This document shows, one piece after another, positions 47,225-57,890 of a stretch of DNA of 64,000 bases. A program made the position numbers and the translations under genes. Source of the DNA: an uncultured Allorhizobium sp. (lineage in GTDB: Bacteria; Pseudomonadota; Alphaproteobacteria; Rhizobiales; Rhizobiaceae); assembly GCA_958439205.1 (NCBI GenBank), contig OY288189.1, forward strand, positions 248,001 through 312,000. Reading direction: 5' to 3'. Each line of letters opens with the position of its first letter. The first letter of the stretch is position 1. The notes below the pieces were generated by a model. The model searched no databases. It was not told where the DNA came from and saw only the letters and a list, made by a program, of their open reading frames with translations.

Positions 47225-47907
47225 TGAGCGCCGAGAGGCCGGACGCGACAGAGGTCGAAGACGATTTCGACCTCTCCGAAGCGAACGGGCGGATGTGCAT
47301 CGTTACCCGCGAAAGCGGATCGCCGGAAACGCTGCTGCGTTTCGTGGCGGCACCCGACGGGACAATTGTCCCGGATCTGAAGCGGGCGCTTCCAGGCCGG
47401 GGCTGTTGGGTCAGCCCCAGCCGTGAGGCTGTCGACAAGGCTGTGGCGAAGAAACTCTTCGCCCGGGCCCTGAAACGAGATGTGAAGGCGGATCCGGATC
47501 TCGGATCCGTGGTTGAGCGGCTTCTGGTCGCGCAGCTGATCGGCATGATGAACATGGCCCGAAAGGCCGGTCAGTTCATCACGGGATCGGCGAAGGTCGA
47601 GGCGGCCGTACGGAGCGGCGAAGCCATTGCGGTGTTCCATTCGCAGGATGCCGCAGCCGATGGCGTGAGAAAGATCGACCAGGCCCGAAAGGCCTGGCAC
47701 CTCGGAACGGGGGCGGCGGCGGAAGTGCCCGCTTTCCACCTTCTGACCGGGGCGGAATTGGAAGAGCAGATGGGTCAGAATGCGTTTATCCATGCTTGCG
47801 TGCTTGCAGGGCAGGCAGGTGAAGGTGTAGTGAAGCGCGCAACTCTGCTCGAAACCTATCGCGGCCGCGCGCCGCAGGTATCGGGCGCTGGCCCGAAATC
47901 ACAATGA
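47224..47907 (+). CDS. YlxR/DUF448 and L7Ae-like RNA-binding fusion protein
   Basis: 227 residues. The N-terminal domain (about residues 20-90) is YlxR-type: RMCIVTRESGSPETLLRFVA and GRGCWVSPSREAVDKAVAKK. The C-terminal part (about 100-200) resembles the L7Ae/L30e fold, with LIGMMNMARKAGQFITGSAK. In many bacteria these are two separate genes (ylxR and ylxQ) between nusA and infB; the fusion is normal for alphaproteobacteria. ATG 47224 overlaps the nusA stop. Function in translation or RNA binding is likely but unproven. Confidence 0.88.
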   Translation: MSAERPDATEVEDDFDLSEANGRMCIVTRESGSPETLLRFVAAPDGTIVPDLKRALPGRGCWVSPSREAVDKAVAKKLFARALKRDVKADPDLGSVVERLLVAQLIGMMNMARKAGQFITGSAKVEAAVRSGEAIAVFHSQDAAADGVRKIDQARKAWHLGTGAAAEVPAFHLLTGAELEEQMGQNAFIHACVLAGQAGEGVVKRATLLETYRGRAPQVSGAGPKSQ

Positions 47908-48008
47908 CGCGGTCACCGGCACAGGTCGGCCTCCGTGGTTTAGGACAGTATGTGAACGGCGAGGCCTGATGCTCGGCATCCGGCCCCGCTCGAAGGAACG
48001 GGAACGGA

Positions 48009-50720
48009 ATGACCGACAACAAAGACGACAAGACTATCGGCGTGAAGAAGACTCTCACCTTGAAGCCCTCAGGGATGAGCCAGGGTACCGTGCGCCAGGA
48101 CATGGGGCGCGGCCGTACGAAGTCGGTCGTCGTCGAGACGGTAAAGCGCCGCCCGACCCGCCCGCTGGACGAAAAGCCACCGATTACACCGATCACACCT
48201 GTTCGTGCGGAACCTGTCGCGGCCGCTCCGACGCCGGCACCGACACAGGCGCCTGCGCCGGTTGCAGCACCCGTTGCAGCTACTCGCCCGGCACCGACAC
48301 AGCAGCCGCAGCGCCCGCAGCAGCCGCAGCGCTCGCACCAGCAGCCGCAGCGCCAGCAGCCCACGCAGCCGCCGCGCCAGCCGGAACGTCCGCGTGGCGC
48401 CGTTCTGCATGACCTGTCGGCCGGCGAGATGGAAGCGCGTCGCCGCGCTCTCGCCGAAGCCCAGGTTCGTGAAGTCGAGGAAGCCAAGCAGCGCGTGATC
48501 GACGAGGCGCGCCGCAAGGTGGAAGCCGAGGAAGCCGCACGCCTGGCCGCCGAAGAGGCCGCACGCCGCGCCGCCGAGCCACAGCCCGAGCCGCAGCCGG
48601 AACCCGAAGTTGTCGCCGAGCCCGAAGTGGCGCCGGTGGCTGCTGCGCCCGCCCCCGTGAACCGTACGGCCATTCCGGTACCCGGCGCACCCGGGTTCGT
48701 GCGTGGACGCAAGACCAATGACGAAGACGAGGGCCGTGCCTCTCCGCGGACGATCCCCGGCCGCGGCAAGGTCGCCATGCCCGTGGCCCCCAAGGTCCCT
48801 GCCCGTCCGAAGGTCGAAGAGGACCGTCGTCGTGGCAAGCTGACCGTCACCACGGCCAATGTCGAGGATGACGGCACGGCACGCGGCCGTTCGCTGTCTG
48901 CCATGCGCCGCCGGCAGGAGAAGTTCCGCCGCAGCCAGATGCAGGAAACCCGCGAAAAGGTCATGCGCGAGGTCATCCTGCCGGAAACCATCACCATTCA
49001 GGAACTGTCGCAGCGCATGTCCGAACGCGCCGTCGACGTCATCAAGTACCTGATGAAGGAAGGCCAGATGATGAAGCCGGGCGACGTCATCGACGCCGAC
49101 CTCGCCGAACTCATCGCTACCGAATTCGGCCACACCGTGAAGCGCGTTTCGGAATCCGACGTCGAAGAAGGCATCTTCAACGTCAAGGACGACGAAGGCG
49201 AACTGGTGGCGCGTCCGCCTGTTGTCACCATCATGGGCCACGTCGACCACGGCAAGACCTCGCTGCTCGACGCCATCCGCAAGACCTCGGTCGTATCGGG
49301 CGAAGCCGGTGGCATTACCCAGCATATCGGTGCTTACCAGGTCGAGCAGAACGGCCAGAAGATCACCTTCATCGACACCCCCGGCCACGCCGCGTTTACC
49401 GCGATGCGTGCCCGTGGCGCCCAGGCGACCGACATTGCGATCCTCGTGGTTGCGGCCGACGATAGCGTGATGCCGCAGACGATCGAATCCATCAGCCATG
49501 CAAAGGCTGCCGGCGTTCCGATCATCGTGGCGATCAACAAGATCGACAAGCATGAAGCCAACCCGGACAAGGTTCGCCAGCAGCTTCTGCAGCATGAAGT
49601 GTTTGTCGAATCCATGGGCGGTGAAGTGCTCGACGTCGAAGTCTCGGCGAAGAACAAGCTCAACCTCGACAAGCTGCTCGAAGCCGTGCTGCTGCAGGCC
49701 GAAATTCTCGACCTGAAGGCTGACCCGACGCGTACTGCCGAAGGTACTGTCATCGAAGCCCAGCTCGACCGCGGTCGTGGTGCCGTTGCGACGGTTCTCG
49801 TCCAGAAGGGCACCCTGAAGCCTGGCCAGATCATCGTTGCCGGTGACCAGTGGGGCCGTGTGCGTGCCCTCGTCAACGACAAGGGTGAGCACGTCAAGGA
49901 AGCGGCTCCTGCCATGCCGGTCGAGATCCTCGGCCTGTCGGGCACGCCTGCTGCCGGTGACAAGTTCGCCGTCGTCGAGAACGAAAGCCGCGCTCGCGAG
50001 ATCTCCGAGTATCGTCAGCGTCTGGCCCGCGACAAGGCTGTTGCCCGCCAGTCGGGTCAGCGCGGTTCGCTGGAACAGATGATGAGCCAGCTGCAGAACA
50101 CCGGCTTCAAGGAGTTCCCGCTGGTGATCAAGGGCGATGTTCAGGGTTCCGTGGAAGCCATCGTGGCCGCACTCGACAAGCTCGGCACCGACGAAGTGCG
50201 TGCCCGTATCGTCCATTCGGGCGCTGGCGCCATCACGGAATCGGATATCTCGCTCGCCGAAGCTTCCAATGCCGCGATCATCGGCTTCAATGTCCGTGCG
50301 AATGCCCAGGCTCGTACCGCTTCCGAGCGTGCCGGCATCGAGATCCGCTACTACAACATCATCTACGATCTGGTGGATGACGTGAAAGCAGCGATGTCGG
50401 GCCTGCTCTCTCCGGAGCGTCGCGAAACCTTCCTTGGCAATGCCGAGATCCTGGAGGTGTTCAACATCACCAAGACCGGCAAGGTCGCAGGTTGCCGTGT
50501 TATCGAGGGCAAGGTCGAGCGTGGTGCGGGCGTTCGCCTGCTGCGCGACAACGTCGTCATCCACGAAGGCAAGCTCAAGACGCTCAAGCGCTTCAAGGAC
50601 GAAGTGTCCGACGTGCCGATGGGTCAGGAATGCGGTATGGCCTTCGAGAACTACGAAGACATCCGCGCCGGCGACACGATCGAGTGCTTCCGCGTGGAAC
50701 ATATCACGCGTACGCTCTGA
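48009..50720 (+). CDS. infB: Translation initiation factor IF-2
   Basis: 903-residue GTPase that brings fMet-tRNA to the 30S subunit. The N-terminal third is a Pro/Ala/Gln-rich linker (about residues 55-135) and a charged helical stretch, variable between species. The GTPase domain has G1 GHVDHGKTS (about residue 408), G3 [11 protein letters not shown] and G4 NKIDKHEAN. Domains II-IV follow to the C-terminus. The ATG at 48009 begins [20 protein letters not shown], typical of rhizobial IF-2. Confidence 0.97.
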   Translation: MTDNKDDKTIGVKKTLTLKPSGMSQGTVRQDMGRGRTKSVVVETVKRRPTRPLDEKPPITPITPVRAEPVAAAPTPAPTQAPAPVAAPVAATRPAPTQQPQRPQQPQRSHQQPQRQQPTQPPRQPERPRGAVLHDLSAGEMEARRRALAEAQVREVEEAKQRVIDEARRKVEAEEAARLAAEEAARRAAEPQPEPQPEPEVVAEPEVAPVAAAPAPVNRTAIPVPGAPGFVRGRKTNDEDEGRASPRTIPGRGKVAMPVAPKVPARPKVEEDRRRGKLTVTTANVEDDGTARGRSLSAMRRRQEKFRRSQMQETREKVMREVILPETITIQELSQRMSERAVDVIKYLMKEGQMMKPGDVIDADLAELIATEFGHTVKRVSESDVEEGIFNVKDDEGELVARPPVVTIMGHVDHGKTSLLDAIRKTSVVSGEAGGITQHIGAYQVEQNGQKITFIDTPGHAAFTAMRARGAQATDIAILVVAADDSVMPQTIESISHAKAAGVPIIVAINKIDKHEANPDKVRQQLLQHEVFVESMGGEVLDVEVSAKNKLNLDKLLEAVLLQAEILDLKADPTRTAEGTVIEAQLDRGRGAVATVLVQKGTLKPGQIIVAGDQWGRVRALVNDKGEHVKEAAPAMPVEILGLSGTPAAGDKFAVVENESRAREISEYRQRLARDKAVARQSGQRGSLEQMMSQLQNTGFKEFPLVIKGDVQGSVEAIVAALDKLGTDEVRARIVHSGAGAITESDISLAEASNAAIIGFNVRANAQARTASERAGIEIRYYNIIYDLVDDVKAAMSGLLSPERRETFLGNAEILEVFNITKTGKVAGCRVIEGKVERGAGVRLLRDNVVIHEGKLKTLKRFKDEVSDVPMGQECGMAFENYEDIRAGDTIECFRVEHITRTL

Positions 50721-50750
50721 TCTCAGGCGTTTCGACCACGATCCCTTCGG

Positions 50751-50769
50751 GCGCCGGATCTTCCGGCGC
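50751..50769 (+). terminator. Hairpin between infB and rbfA
   Basis: GCGCCGGA (50751-50758) pairs with TCCGGCGC (50762-50769) over a 3-nt loop. Only a weak T-rich tail (TCGCTGTTTAT) follows. It may be a partial terminator or an RNA processing site within the operon. Confidence 0.4.
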
Positions 50770-50880
50770 TCGCTGTTTATGGGGATCATGACCTCCGACG
50801 TAGCGTCGGATGAACGGCAATTCACGGCATGATGTGAGCGGCGACAGCCCCGGATACCTCATGCGAAAGGCAAGTGAACC

Positions 50881-51285
50881 ATGACAAAACCAACCTCATC
50901 GGCACCTTCGCAGCGCATGCTGCGCGTCGGCGAGCAGGTGCGCGCCGCCATCACCCAGGTGCTTCAGCGCGGGGAAGTGAACGACGATGTCATCGAAAAG
51001 ACCGTGATTTCGGTCTCGGAAGTGCGGATGTCACCGGACCTGAAGATGGCGACCGCCTATGTGGCGCCGCTCGGCGTTTCCGACCATGACGCTGTCATCG
51101 CAGCCCTCAACAAGCATGCGAAGTTCATTCGCGGACGGATCGGCGGCCAGCTTCGGCAGATGAAGTACATGCCGGAAGTGCGTTTCCGCGACGACACCAG
51201 CTTCGACAACTATCAGAAGATCGATGCGCTCCTGCGCTCGCCAGAGGTCCAGCGCGACCTCGGCTCCGACGAAGACAAAGACTGA
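50881..51285 (+). CDS. rbfA: Ribosome-binding factor A
   Basis: 134-residue KH-like protein for 16S rRNA maturation. It begins [20 protein letters not shown] and has [20 protein letters not shown] and the closing [20 protein letters not shown]. The C-terminus is acidic. ATG 50881 lies just downstream of AAGGCAAGTG. truB begins 12 bases after its stop. Confidence 0.96.
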   Translation: MTKPTSSAPSQRMLRVGEQVRAAITQVLQRGEVNDDVIEKTVISVSEVRMSPDLKMATAYVAPLGVSDHDAVIAALNKHAKFIRGRIGGQLRQMKYMPEVRFRDDTSFDNYQKIDALLRSPEVQRDLGSDEDKD

Positions 51286-51297
51286 GAAAAGGCCTAG

Positions 51298-52227
51298 ATG
51301 TCCAAACCCAGAAAGCCCAAGGGCCGCCCGATTTCGGGTTGGCTCATCCTCGACAAGCCGGTGGACTTCGGCTCGACCGAGGCGGTTGGCAAGATCAAGT
51401 GGCTGTTCAACGCCCAGAAGGCCGGCCATGCCGGCACGCTCGACCCGCTCGCTTCCGGCATGCTGCCGATCGCGCTCGGCGATGCGACGAAGACCGTCCC
51501 TTACGTCATGGACGGGCGCAAGGTCTACGAATTCACCGTGACATGGGGCGAAGAACGATCGACGGATGATCTCGAGGGAGAGGTCACGCAGAGCTCGGAC
51601 AAGCGTCCCGCCGAGGAAGACATTCGCGCCTTGTTGCCGAACTACACTGGCACCATCAACCAGATCCCGCCGCAGTTCTCGGCGATCAAGATCGCCGGCG
51701 AACGCGCCTATGACCTGGCGCGCGACGGCGAGACGGTCGAGATCCCCTCTCGTGAGGTCGAGGTCCACCGCCTGACGCTGCTGAACTGCGAAGCCGATAA
51801 GGCCCATTTCGAAGTCGAATGCGGCAAGGGGACCTATGTGCGCTCGCTCGCCCGTGATTTCGGTCGCGATCTCGGCTGCTATGGTCACATCTCCTCGCTT
51901 CGCCGCACCTTCGTGGCGCCGTTTGCCGAGGAGATGATGGTGCCGCTCGCGGAGCTCGTGGCGCTCGAAGCCATCGAAGACCGCGATGAACGACTGGCGG
52001 CTCTTGATGCTTTCCTCGGCGATACGGCAGAAGCACTCTCCGCCCTGCCGCAGCTTCGGATCACCGATGACCAGGCGCATCGGCTGCGGATGGGCAACCC
52101 GATCATCCTGCGCGGGCGCGATGCGCCTGTCGCAGAACCGGAAGCCGTGGCACTTGCCGGTGGCAAGCTCATTGCAATCGGCGAGATCGCCGGTGGCGAA
52201 TTCCATCCGCGGCGAGTCTTCGCCTGA
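51298..52227 (+). CDS. truB: tRNA pseudouridine(55) synthase
   Basis: 309 residues. It modifies U55 in the T-loop of most tRNAs. The catalytic motif [20 protein letters not shown] holds the nucleophile Asp (about residue 48). [20 protein letters not shown] and [18 protein letters not shown] complete the family signature. A C-terminal PUA-like part is present. ATG 51298 after AAAAGGCC. Last gene of the rimP operon proper; rpsO follows after about 150 bases. Confidence 0.96.
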   Translation: MSKPRKPKGRPISGWLILDKPVDFGSTEAVGKIKWLFNAQKAGHAGTLDPLASGMLPIALGDATKTVPYVMDGRKVYEFTVTWGEERSTDDLEGEVTQSSDKRPAEEDIRALLPNYTGTINQIPPQFSAIKIAGERAYDLARDGETVEIPSREVEVHRLTLLNCEADKAHFEVECGKGTYVRSLARDFGRDLGCYGHISSLRRTFVAPFAEEMMVPLAELVALEAIEDRDERLAALDAFLGDTAEALSALPQLRITDDQAHRLRMGNPIILRGRDAPVAEPEAVALAGGKLIAIGEIAGGEFHPRRVFA

Positions 52228-52376
52228 GCCTTACCGTCGCCTGCTCTTTCCTTTCTTGAGGGAATAGAGTATAGGCGGCGGCAGCTGGCCCCTCGGGTGC
52301 CTGCATTCACGGCCAATGCTGGACGACATCCCGGCGTTTGGCGACCTGTTTCTCCTTATTCTAGAAAGGATTCACG

Positions 52377-52646
52377 ATGTCGATCACTGCAGAGCGCAAG
52401 GCCGCCCTCATCAAGGAATACGCAATCAAGGAAGGCGACACCGGCTCTCCGGAAGTTCAGGTCGCAATCCTGACCGAGCGTATCACCAACCTGACGGAAC
52501 ACTTCAAGGGTCACAAGAAGGACAACCACTCGCGTCGTGGCCTTCTGACCATGGTTTCGACCCGCCGTTCGCTTCTCGACTATGTCAAGAAGCAGGACGA
52601 GGCTCGCTACACGAAGCTGATCACCAGCCTCGGCATCCGTCGCTAA
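52377..52646 (+). CDS. rpsO: 30S ribosomal protein S15
   Basis: 89-residue primary 16S rRNA-binding protein. It reads [20 protein letters not shown] and has [20 protein letters not shown], the 16S binding region, and ends [15 protein letters not shown] 52377 has AAAGGA about seven bases upstream. It is paired with pnp downstream, as in E. coli, with a strong hairpin between. Confidence 0.98.
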   Translation: MSITAERKAALIKEYAIKEGDTGSPEVQVAILTERITNLTEHFKGHKKDNHSRRGLLTMVSTRRSLLDYVKKQDEARYTKLITSLGIRR

Positions 52647-52653
52647 CAAGTTC

Positions 52654-52685
52654 CCGGCGGGTCTTCGGAGACGAAGATCCGCCGG
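52654..52685 (+). terminator. Long hairpin between rpsO and pnp
   Basis: CCGGCGGGTCTTCG (52654-52667) pairs with CGAAGATCCGCCGG (52672-52685), 14 bp with one G-T pair, around a GAGA tetraloop. The tail TTGCCTTTCC is only weakly T rich, so it is either an inefficient terminator of rpsO or an RNase III/processing signal for pnp. The rest of the 317-base gap (52686-52963) holds no gene that I can see; it has several shorter GC-rich inverted repeats. Confidence 0.7.
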
Positions 52686-52963
52686 TTGCCTTTCCGGGTC
52701 AGGCCAGACGACCCGCGACCGGTTCCGCGCGACGATCGCCCGGAACGAACGACAGACCGGATGGGCCGGATCTGTCGACGACAACCGATGACCTGTCATG
52801 GGGCAGGATTGTTGGACGCTTCCGCATCCCGAAGGATGCATATGCCGGCCGCGGCCGTTTCCGAAGCCTCCCACTGTCTTGCCCGTGATTGCGTCAGCAC
52901 ATTGCAGACCGACCGCCCCCTGCTAATTCGGCAGGACGAAGGTCCGCATATGAAGGACAAGAT

Positions 52964-55102
52964 ATGTTTGATGTTCACAGCGTTGAGATCGAGTGGGCAG
53001 GCCGCCCGCTGAAGCTGGAAACGGGCAAGATCGCCCGCCAGGCCGACGGCGCCGTTCTCGCCACCTATGGCGAAACCGTTGTTCTCGCCACCGTCGTTTC
53101 GGCCAAGTCGCCGAAGCCGGGCCAGGACTTCTTCCCGCTCACCGTCAATTACCAGGAAAAGACCTACGCCGCCGGCAAGATCCCGGGTGGCTATTTCAAG
53201 CGCGAAGGTCGTCCGTCGGAAAAGGAAACGCTGGTTTCCCGCCTGATCGACCGTCCGATCCGCCCGCTCTTCCCGGAAGGCTACAAGAACGACACGCAGG
53301 TCGTCGTCACCGTCATCCAGCATGACCTCGAGAACGATCCTGACGTCCTGTCGATGGTTGCCGCTTCGGCTGCGCTCACGCTCTCCGGCGTTCCCTTCAT
53401 GGGCCCCGTCGGTGGCGCCCGCGTCGGCTACATCAACGGCGAATACGTTTTGAACCCGCATCTCGACGAGATGGATGAGTCGGTTCTGGACCTCGTCGTT
53501 GCCGGCACCCAGGACGCCGTCCTGATGGTTGAGTCGGAAGCCAAGGAACTGAACGAAGACGTCATGCTCGGCGCCGTCATGTTCGGCCACAAGGGCTTCC
53601 AGCCGGTGATCGATGCGATCATCAAGCTCGCTGAAGTGGCCGCCAAGGAGCCCCGCGAATTCGAACCGGAAGATCATTCTGCTCTCGAAGCCGAAATGCT
53701 CTCGATCGCCGAGACCGAACTGCGCGCTGCCTACAAGATCACCCAGAAGGCTGATCGTTACACGGCCGTCGACGCCGTCAAGGCCAAGGTGAAGGCACAC
53801 TTCTTCCCGGAAGGTGCAGAGCCGAAGTATTCGAACGAAGTCATCGGTGCCGTCTTCAAGCACCTGCAGGCGAAGATCGTTCGCTGGAACATTCTCGACA
53901 CGAAGAGCCGCATCGACGGCCGCGACCTGTCGACCGTTCGTGCGATCGTGTCGGAAGTCGGTATCCTGCCGCGCACCCACGGTTCGGCTCTCTTCACCCG
54001 CGGCGAGACCCAGGCGATCGTTGTCGCCACGCTCGGTACCGGCGAAGACGAACAGTATGTCGACTCGCTGACCGGCATGTACAAGGAACGCTTCCTTCTG
54101 CATTACAACTTCCCGCCCTACTCGGTCGGTGAAACCGGTCGCATGGGTTCCCCGGGCCGCCGCGAAATCGGTCACGGCAAGCTCGCCTGGCGCGCTATCC
54201 GCCCGATGCTGCCGTCTGCAGAGCAGTTCCCTTACACGCTGCGCGTCGTCTCCGAGATCACCGAGTCGAACGGCTCGTCCTCGATGGCAACCGTCTGCGG
54301 TACCTCGCTCGCTCTGATGGACGCCGGCGTTCCGCTGGCCAAGCCGGTTGCCGGTATCGCCATGGGTCTCATCCTGGAAGGCGAGCGCTTTGCAGTTCTC
54401 TCCGACATCCTGGGTGACGAAGACCACCTCGGCGATATGGACTTCAAGGTAGCGGGTACTGCCGACGGCATCACCTCGCTGCAGATGGACATCAAGATCG
54501 CCGGTATCACCGAAGAGATCATGAAGGTCGCACTCGGCCAGGCACAGGGTGGCCGCAAGCACATCCTGAACGAAATGGCGAACGCCCTTTCGGAGAGCCG
54601 TGGTCAGCTCGGCGAATTCGCACCGCGCATCGAAGTGATGAACATCCCGGTCGACAAGATCCGTGAAGTCATCGGTTCGGGCGGCAAGGTCATCCGCGAA
54701 ATCGTCGAAAAGACCGGCGCGAAGATCAACATCGAAGACGACGGCACCGTGAAGATCGCCTCTGCCTCGGGCAAGGAAATCGAAGCAGCCCGCAAGTGGA
54801 TCCACTCGATCGTGGCCGAGCCGGAAATCGGCGTGGTCTATGAAGGTACCGTTGTGAAGACCGCCGACTTCGGCGCCTTCGTTAACTTCTTCGGTTCGCG
54901 TGACGGCCTCGTGCACATCTCGCAGCTCGCTTCCGAGCGCGTTGCCAAGACCTCTGACGTCGTCAAGGAAGGCGACAAGGTCTGGGTCAAGCTGATGGGC
55001 TTCGATGAGCGCGGCAAGGTTCGCCTGTCCATGAAGGCCGTCGACCAGACGACCGGCAAGGAAATCGTTGCCGAGAAGAAGGATGGCGAAGCCGCTGAAT
55101 AA
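52964..55102 (+). CDS. pnp: Polyribonucleotide nucleotidyltransferase (PNPase)
   Basis: 712-residue 3'-5' phosphorolytic exoribonuclease. The start [20 protein letters not shown] at ATG 52964 matches the family; the frame upstream to 52889 is unsupported. Two RNase PH cores are joined by a helical domain. [20 protein letters not shown] is in the first, and [12 protein letters not shown] with [20 protein letters not shown] in the second. Near the C-terminus a KH domain ([20 protein letters not shown]) and an S1 domain ([19 protein letters not shown]) follow. It works in RNA decay. Confidence 0.97.
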   Translation: MFDVHSVEIEWAGRPLKLETGKIARQADGAVLATYGETVVLATVVSAKSPKPGQDFFPLTVNYQEKTYAAGKIPGGYFKREGRPSEKETLVSRLIDRPIRPLFPEGYKNDTQVVVTVIQHDLENDPDVLSMVAASAALTLSGVPFMGPVGGARVGYINGEYVLNPHLDEMDESVLDLVVAGTQDAVLMVESEAKELNEDVMLGAVMFGHKGFQPVIDAIIKLAEVAAKEPREFEPEDHSALEAEMLSIAETELRAAYKITQKADRYTAVDAVKAKVKAHFFPEGAEPKYSNEVIGAVFKHLQAKIVRWNILDTKSRIDGRDLSTVRAIVSEVGILPRTHGSALFTRGETQAIVVATLGTGEDEQYVDSLTGMYKERFLLHYNFPPYSVGETGRMGSPGRREIGHGKLAWRAIRPMLPSAEQFPYTLRVVSEITESNGSSSMATVCGTSLALMDAGVPLAKPVAGIAMGLILEGERFAVLSDILGDEDHLGDMDFKVAGTADGITSLQMDIKIAGITEEIMKVALGQAQGGRKHILNEMANALSESRGQLGEFAPRIEVMNIPVDKIREVIGSGGKVIREIVEKTGAKINIEDDGTVKIASASGKEIEAARKWIHSIVAEPEIGVVYEGTVVKTADFGAFVNFFGSRDGLVHISQLASERVAKTSDVVKEGDKVWVKLMGFDERGKVRLSMKAVDQTTGKEIVAEKKDGEAAE

Positions 55103-55123
55103 GCGGACGTCGCACCCGATCCG

Positions 55124-55152
55124 AGGCGCGGGAGAAATTCCGCGCCTTTTTT
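55124..55152 (+). terminator. Intrinsic terminator after pnp
   Basis: AGGCGCGG (55124-55131) pairs with CCGCGCCT (55140-55147), followed by six T. Confidence 0.85.
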
Positions 55153-55177
55153 GTTCGCCGAGAGAGAAGACCAAGCC

Positions 55178-56194
55178 ATGAGCCGCGAAAGCCTGAAGAC
55201 CCTTTTCCACCCCTTCGTTACCGAGGCTGTCGCTCTACCGGCTGCAGAAAGCCGTTGGCTCTTCCTCGGCGCTGAAGCCGGATTTGCCAAGCCCGAAGGC
55301 TTCGCAGCCGAACTCACGGCGGTGCAGGATTTCCGCCCCGAGTTCCGGCGGCTCGAAGCCAGCCATCTGAAGCCCCTGCCCGCGGTCGAGGGCGAGGCCT
55401 ATGACGGCGCGCTCGTTCTGTGCGGCAAGCACAAGGGCGTCAACGAGGATCGCATCGCCGACGCGCTGAAGCGCGTCACGGCTGGCGGCACCGTCGTTGT
55501 CGCGGGCGCGAAGGAAGACGGGATCGTGCCGCTTCGCAAGCAGCTCGATCGCCTGGGGCTTGAGCCCGAGTCCACGCCGAAGTATCACGGCGTCGCGGTG
55601 TGGTTCACGGTTCCCGCCGAGACCGCCACGCTGGTTGCAGCGCTTGCTGCGAAATCCGTGACGGTCGAGGGACGGTTCGAAACGCGCTCCGGTCTCTTCT
55701 CACATGCGCATGCCGACGAAGGTTCGGAACTTCTGGCAAGCCGCTTCCCGGCCGACTTCAATGGCAATGCCGCTGATTTTGGCGCGGGCTGGGGTTATCT
55801 GTCGGTGATGCTGGCCGAGGCAGCGCCGCGCACCAATCGCATCGACCTGTTCGAAGCGAGCCACGAGGCGCTGGAGCATGCCAAGCGCAATCTGGCGAAG
55901 AATTGCCCTGATCTGACGACGCGTTTCTTCTGGCAGGATTTGGCCAGCGAACCGCCGAAGGAAAAATACGATCTGGTCATCATGAACCCGCCCTTCCACG
56001 AGGGTCATGCTGCAGAACCGTCGATCGGCGCTGCCATGATCAAGGCGGCGGCAGAGTCGTTGCGCGGCGGCGGAGATCTCTTGATGGTGGCCAATCGTGG
56101 ACTGCCTTACGAGCCGGTCCTGGGTGCGCATTTCAAGCAGCACGGCGAAGTCTGCCGTAACGCGCGCTTCAAGGTGCTCTGGGCCAAGCGCTGA
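55178..56194 (+). CDS. Class I SAM methyltransferase, RsmC-like (16S rRNA G1207)
   Basis: 338 residues. The C-terminal catalytic half has the SAM-binding ADFGAGWGYLSVMLAEAA, an LFEASHEALEHAKRNLAKNC block and the N-methyltransferase motif MNPPFHEG (about residue 267). The N-terminal half is a degenerate copy of the fold, as in RsmC. This layout suggests guanine-N2 methylation of 16S rRNA, though RlmG-type activity on 23S is possible. ATG 55178 chosen over the start at 55151, which lies in the terminator's T run. Confidence 0.82.
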   Translation: MSRESLKTLFHPFVTEAVALPAAESRWLFLGAEAGFAKPEGFAAELTAVQDFRPEFRRLEASHLKPLPAVEGEAYDGALVLCGKHKGVNEDRIADALKRVTAGGTVVVAGAKEDGIVPLRKQLDRLGLEPESTPKYHGVAVWFTVPAETATLVAALAAKSVTVEGRFETRSGLFSHAHADEGSELLASRFPADFNGNAADFGAGWGYLSVMLAEAAPRTNRIDLFEASHEALEHAKRNLAKNCPDLTTRFFWQDLASEPPKEKYDLVIMNPPFHEGHAAEPSIGAAMIKAAAESLRGGGDLLMVANRGLPYEPVLGAHFKQHGEVCRNARFKVLWAKR

Positions 56195-56309
56195 GCACGC
56201 GTGATCGTGAACGGCCGCGTTCGTACATAGACTACGCGGCCCTCGACTCTGGACATCCGCTGGCTTAGCATCTGACGCCAACAGCTTCTCTTCTGGCGCC
56301 AGCGGTCCA

Positions 56310-57332
56310 ATGCCTCCTCGGAATCTCACCGATGAATTGACCACCGTGGCCGGCCTCGCCTCTGCGGTGGTCGAGCATGCCCAGTCCTATGGCATCGACA
56401 TAAAGCCGATTTGCAAGGCGCTGGACATCGATCCGGAGGTTTTCCAGAGCCTGACAGCACGGATCAGCCTCGACCGCCTCTGCAGGCTTCTGGAGGCCTG
56501 TGCGTTGCTGGCCGATGACGAAGCGTTTGGGCTGACCAGCATCAAGGGCTATGAGGCGGGCTCGACCGGCCCATTCGGATACGGCCTGATGGCGGCGCCG
56601 ACCGGGCTGGACTTCGTGCGCTTCCTCGACGACCACATCCAGTATGTGACCCATACCAGCTATTCCAGGCTCTCGATCGATGAGCGAGGGGCACATCTCG
56701 CCTGGACCTTTGCGCCGATCATCGTGAAGCGCGACCAGTATGTCGACATGTCCGTGGGTCTCGTCATGCAGCGGGCAAAGGAGCTTACCAGCAGCGACAG
56801 CATCGAGATCGAGCTGGAGCGGCAGCCGCCGCGCAATCCGCAGCCTTTCCGGCAGCTTCTGTCGCGCCGGATAAGCTTTGCGGCCGGTATGAACTGCGTT
56901 CACTTCCCGCGCGGCTTTCTGGATGCGCACAATCCCACCGGCGACCGACGCCTTTTCGAGCTGATGGATCTCCAGTGTCGCAGCCTGAGACCTGCCCTGC
57001 CGGAAAAGCCCGCAGATTTCCTTGAACAGGTCAGACGGTATCTGCTGCTTCACGTGTCGGACGACGACTATCCACTCTCCGAGATCGCCCCCTATTTCGG
57101 CCTCTCGGAAAGAACCTTCCAGAGGCGGTTGGCCGCCCAGGGGACGAGCCTCAACGACTTGCGGGACCAGATCAGGAAGGACGTCAGCTTCAGCCTACTG
57201 ACGGAGAGCGAGCTGCCGATCTCCGAGATCTGCTATCGCTTGGGCTATTCTGCGCCCAGCGCCTTCACCCGATCCGTGACGCGCTGGTTCGGTTCGACGC
57301 CGACTGAGGTGCGGGAGCGCAAGTCCGCGTGA
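56310..57332 (+). CDS. AraC family transcriptional regulator
   Basis: 340 residues. The N-terminal ligand domain is of the Arabinose_bd/OruR type (about residues 20-210). The C-terminal HTH pair covers about residues 235-335, with PLSEIAPYFGLSERTFQRRL and the signature ISEICYRLGYSAPSAFTRSV followed by TRWFGSTPTEVR. The effector and targets are unknown. The ATG at 56310 is the only nearby start with the full domain. It stands alone after the methyltransferase. Confidence 0.88.
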   Translation: MPPRNLTDELTTVAGLASAVVEHAQSYGIDIKPICKALDIDPEVFQSLTARISLDRLCRLLEACALLADDEAFGLTSIKGYEAGSTGPFGYGLMAAPTGLDFVRFLDDHIQYVTHTSYSRLSIDERGAHLAWTFAPIIVKRDQYVDMSVGLVMQRAKELTSSDSIEIELERQPPRNPQPFRQLLSRRISFAAGMNCVHFPRGFLDAHNPTGDRRLFELMDLQCRSLRPALPEKPADFLEQVRRYLLLHVSDDDYPLSEIAPYFGLSERTFQRRLAAQGTSLNDLRDQIRKDVSFSLLTESELPISEICYRLGYSAPSAFTRSVTRWFGSTPTEVRERKSA

Positions 57333-57489
57333 GGCGTCGGCAACTTGACAATGTTGGCTCGAAGGTTCCTAATTCGACTGCGATAGCGATTTATTGCACC
57401 GCAGACCGCTTGATTAGCGCGCACGGATAAAAGCTTGTCGTCTGCGGTGAACGACGGCTGCCCATCAGAATGATATTTGCGCCGCTTGA

Positions 57490-57513
57490 CGACCTGATGT
57501 GCTCATCAAGTCG
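57490..57513. promoter_or_regulatory. Imperfect palindrome upstream of the small LuxR-type gene
   Basis: CGACCTGATG and CATCAAGTCG are inverted repeats with one mismatch around TGCT, ending 27 bases before the ATG at 57541. Size and position suit an operator, perhaps for the HTH protein itself. Together with the 57333-57489 gap I see nothing else. Confidence 0.4.
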
Positions 57514-57540
57514 CGTATCTCCATTGCGGCAACTTTGATC

Positions 57541-57804
57541 ATGAAAACCGATACCATACGGGCCATCGGGAGGAATTCCTCTTTTCCGGCCCTATCCGAC
57601 CGGGAAATCCGCTGTCTGCAGCTGGTGGCCGAAGGCATGCGCTCGGATGAGGCAGCCAATGTACTGGCTCTGTCACATCTTGAAGTGAACCAGGCGCTTG
57701 TCAGTGCTCAAGAAAAGCTCGAGGCGAGCAATCTGATGCATGCGGTGAGCCTCGCCATGCTGATCGGCGTCATCGACCATACCGATCCCCATCAACCGAA
57801 GTAA
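57541..57804 (+). CDS. Short orphan LuxR-type HTH protein
   Basis: 87 residues. Nearly all of it is one LuxR/GerE-type helix-turn-helix: LSDREIRCLQLVAEGMRSDE then AANVLALSHLEVNQALVSAQ. No receiver or ligand domain is present. The end (LMHAVSLAMLIGVIDH) may form a dimer helix. ATG 57541 is used; an in-frame GTG at 57499 would add 14 residues, and neither has a clear ribosome site. A strong terminator follows. It could be a direct regulator or a remnant; intact frame and terminator favour a real gene. Confidence 0.65.
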   Translation: MKTDTIRAIGRNSSFPALSDREIRCLQLVAEGMRSDEAANVLALSHLEVNQALVSAQEKLEASNLMHAVSLAMLIGVIDHTDPHQPK

Positions 57805-57842
57805 GCCGAACTCCCACGGCTGGCGGACCACTTCGGATGAAC

Positions 57843-57872
57843 GCCTGGCGCGGCAACGCGCCAGGCTTTTTT
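57843..57872 (+). terminator. Intrinsic terminator after the LuxR-type gene
   Basis: GCCTGGCGCG (57843-57852) pairs perfectly with CGCGCCAGGC (57857-57866), GCAA loop, then TTTTTTA. Confidence 0.9.
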
Positions 57873-57890
57873 ATGTCTGCTGTCTTGCGA

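Noticed and set aside
48210..48420. Repetitive DNA in the 5' part of infB that looked like a tandem repeat
   Set aside because: It is the normal low-complexity Pro/Ala/Gln linker of IF-2 in frame.
48069..50825. A 918-codon minus-strand frame across infB
   Set aside because: Antisense shadow of infB, as above. The same holds for 52796-55210 across pnp, 57837-59207 across fabB and 3400-4536 across yejA.
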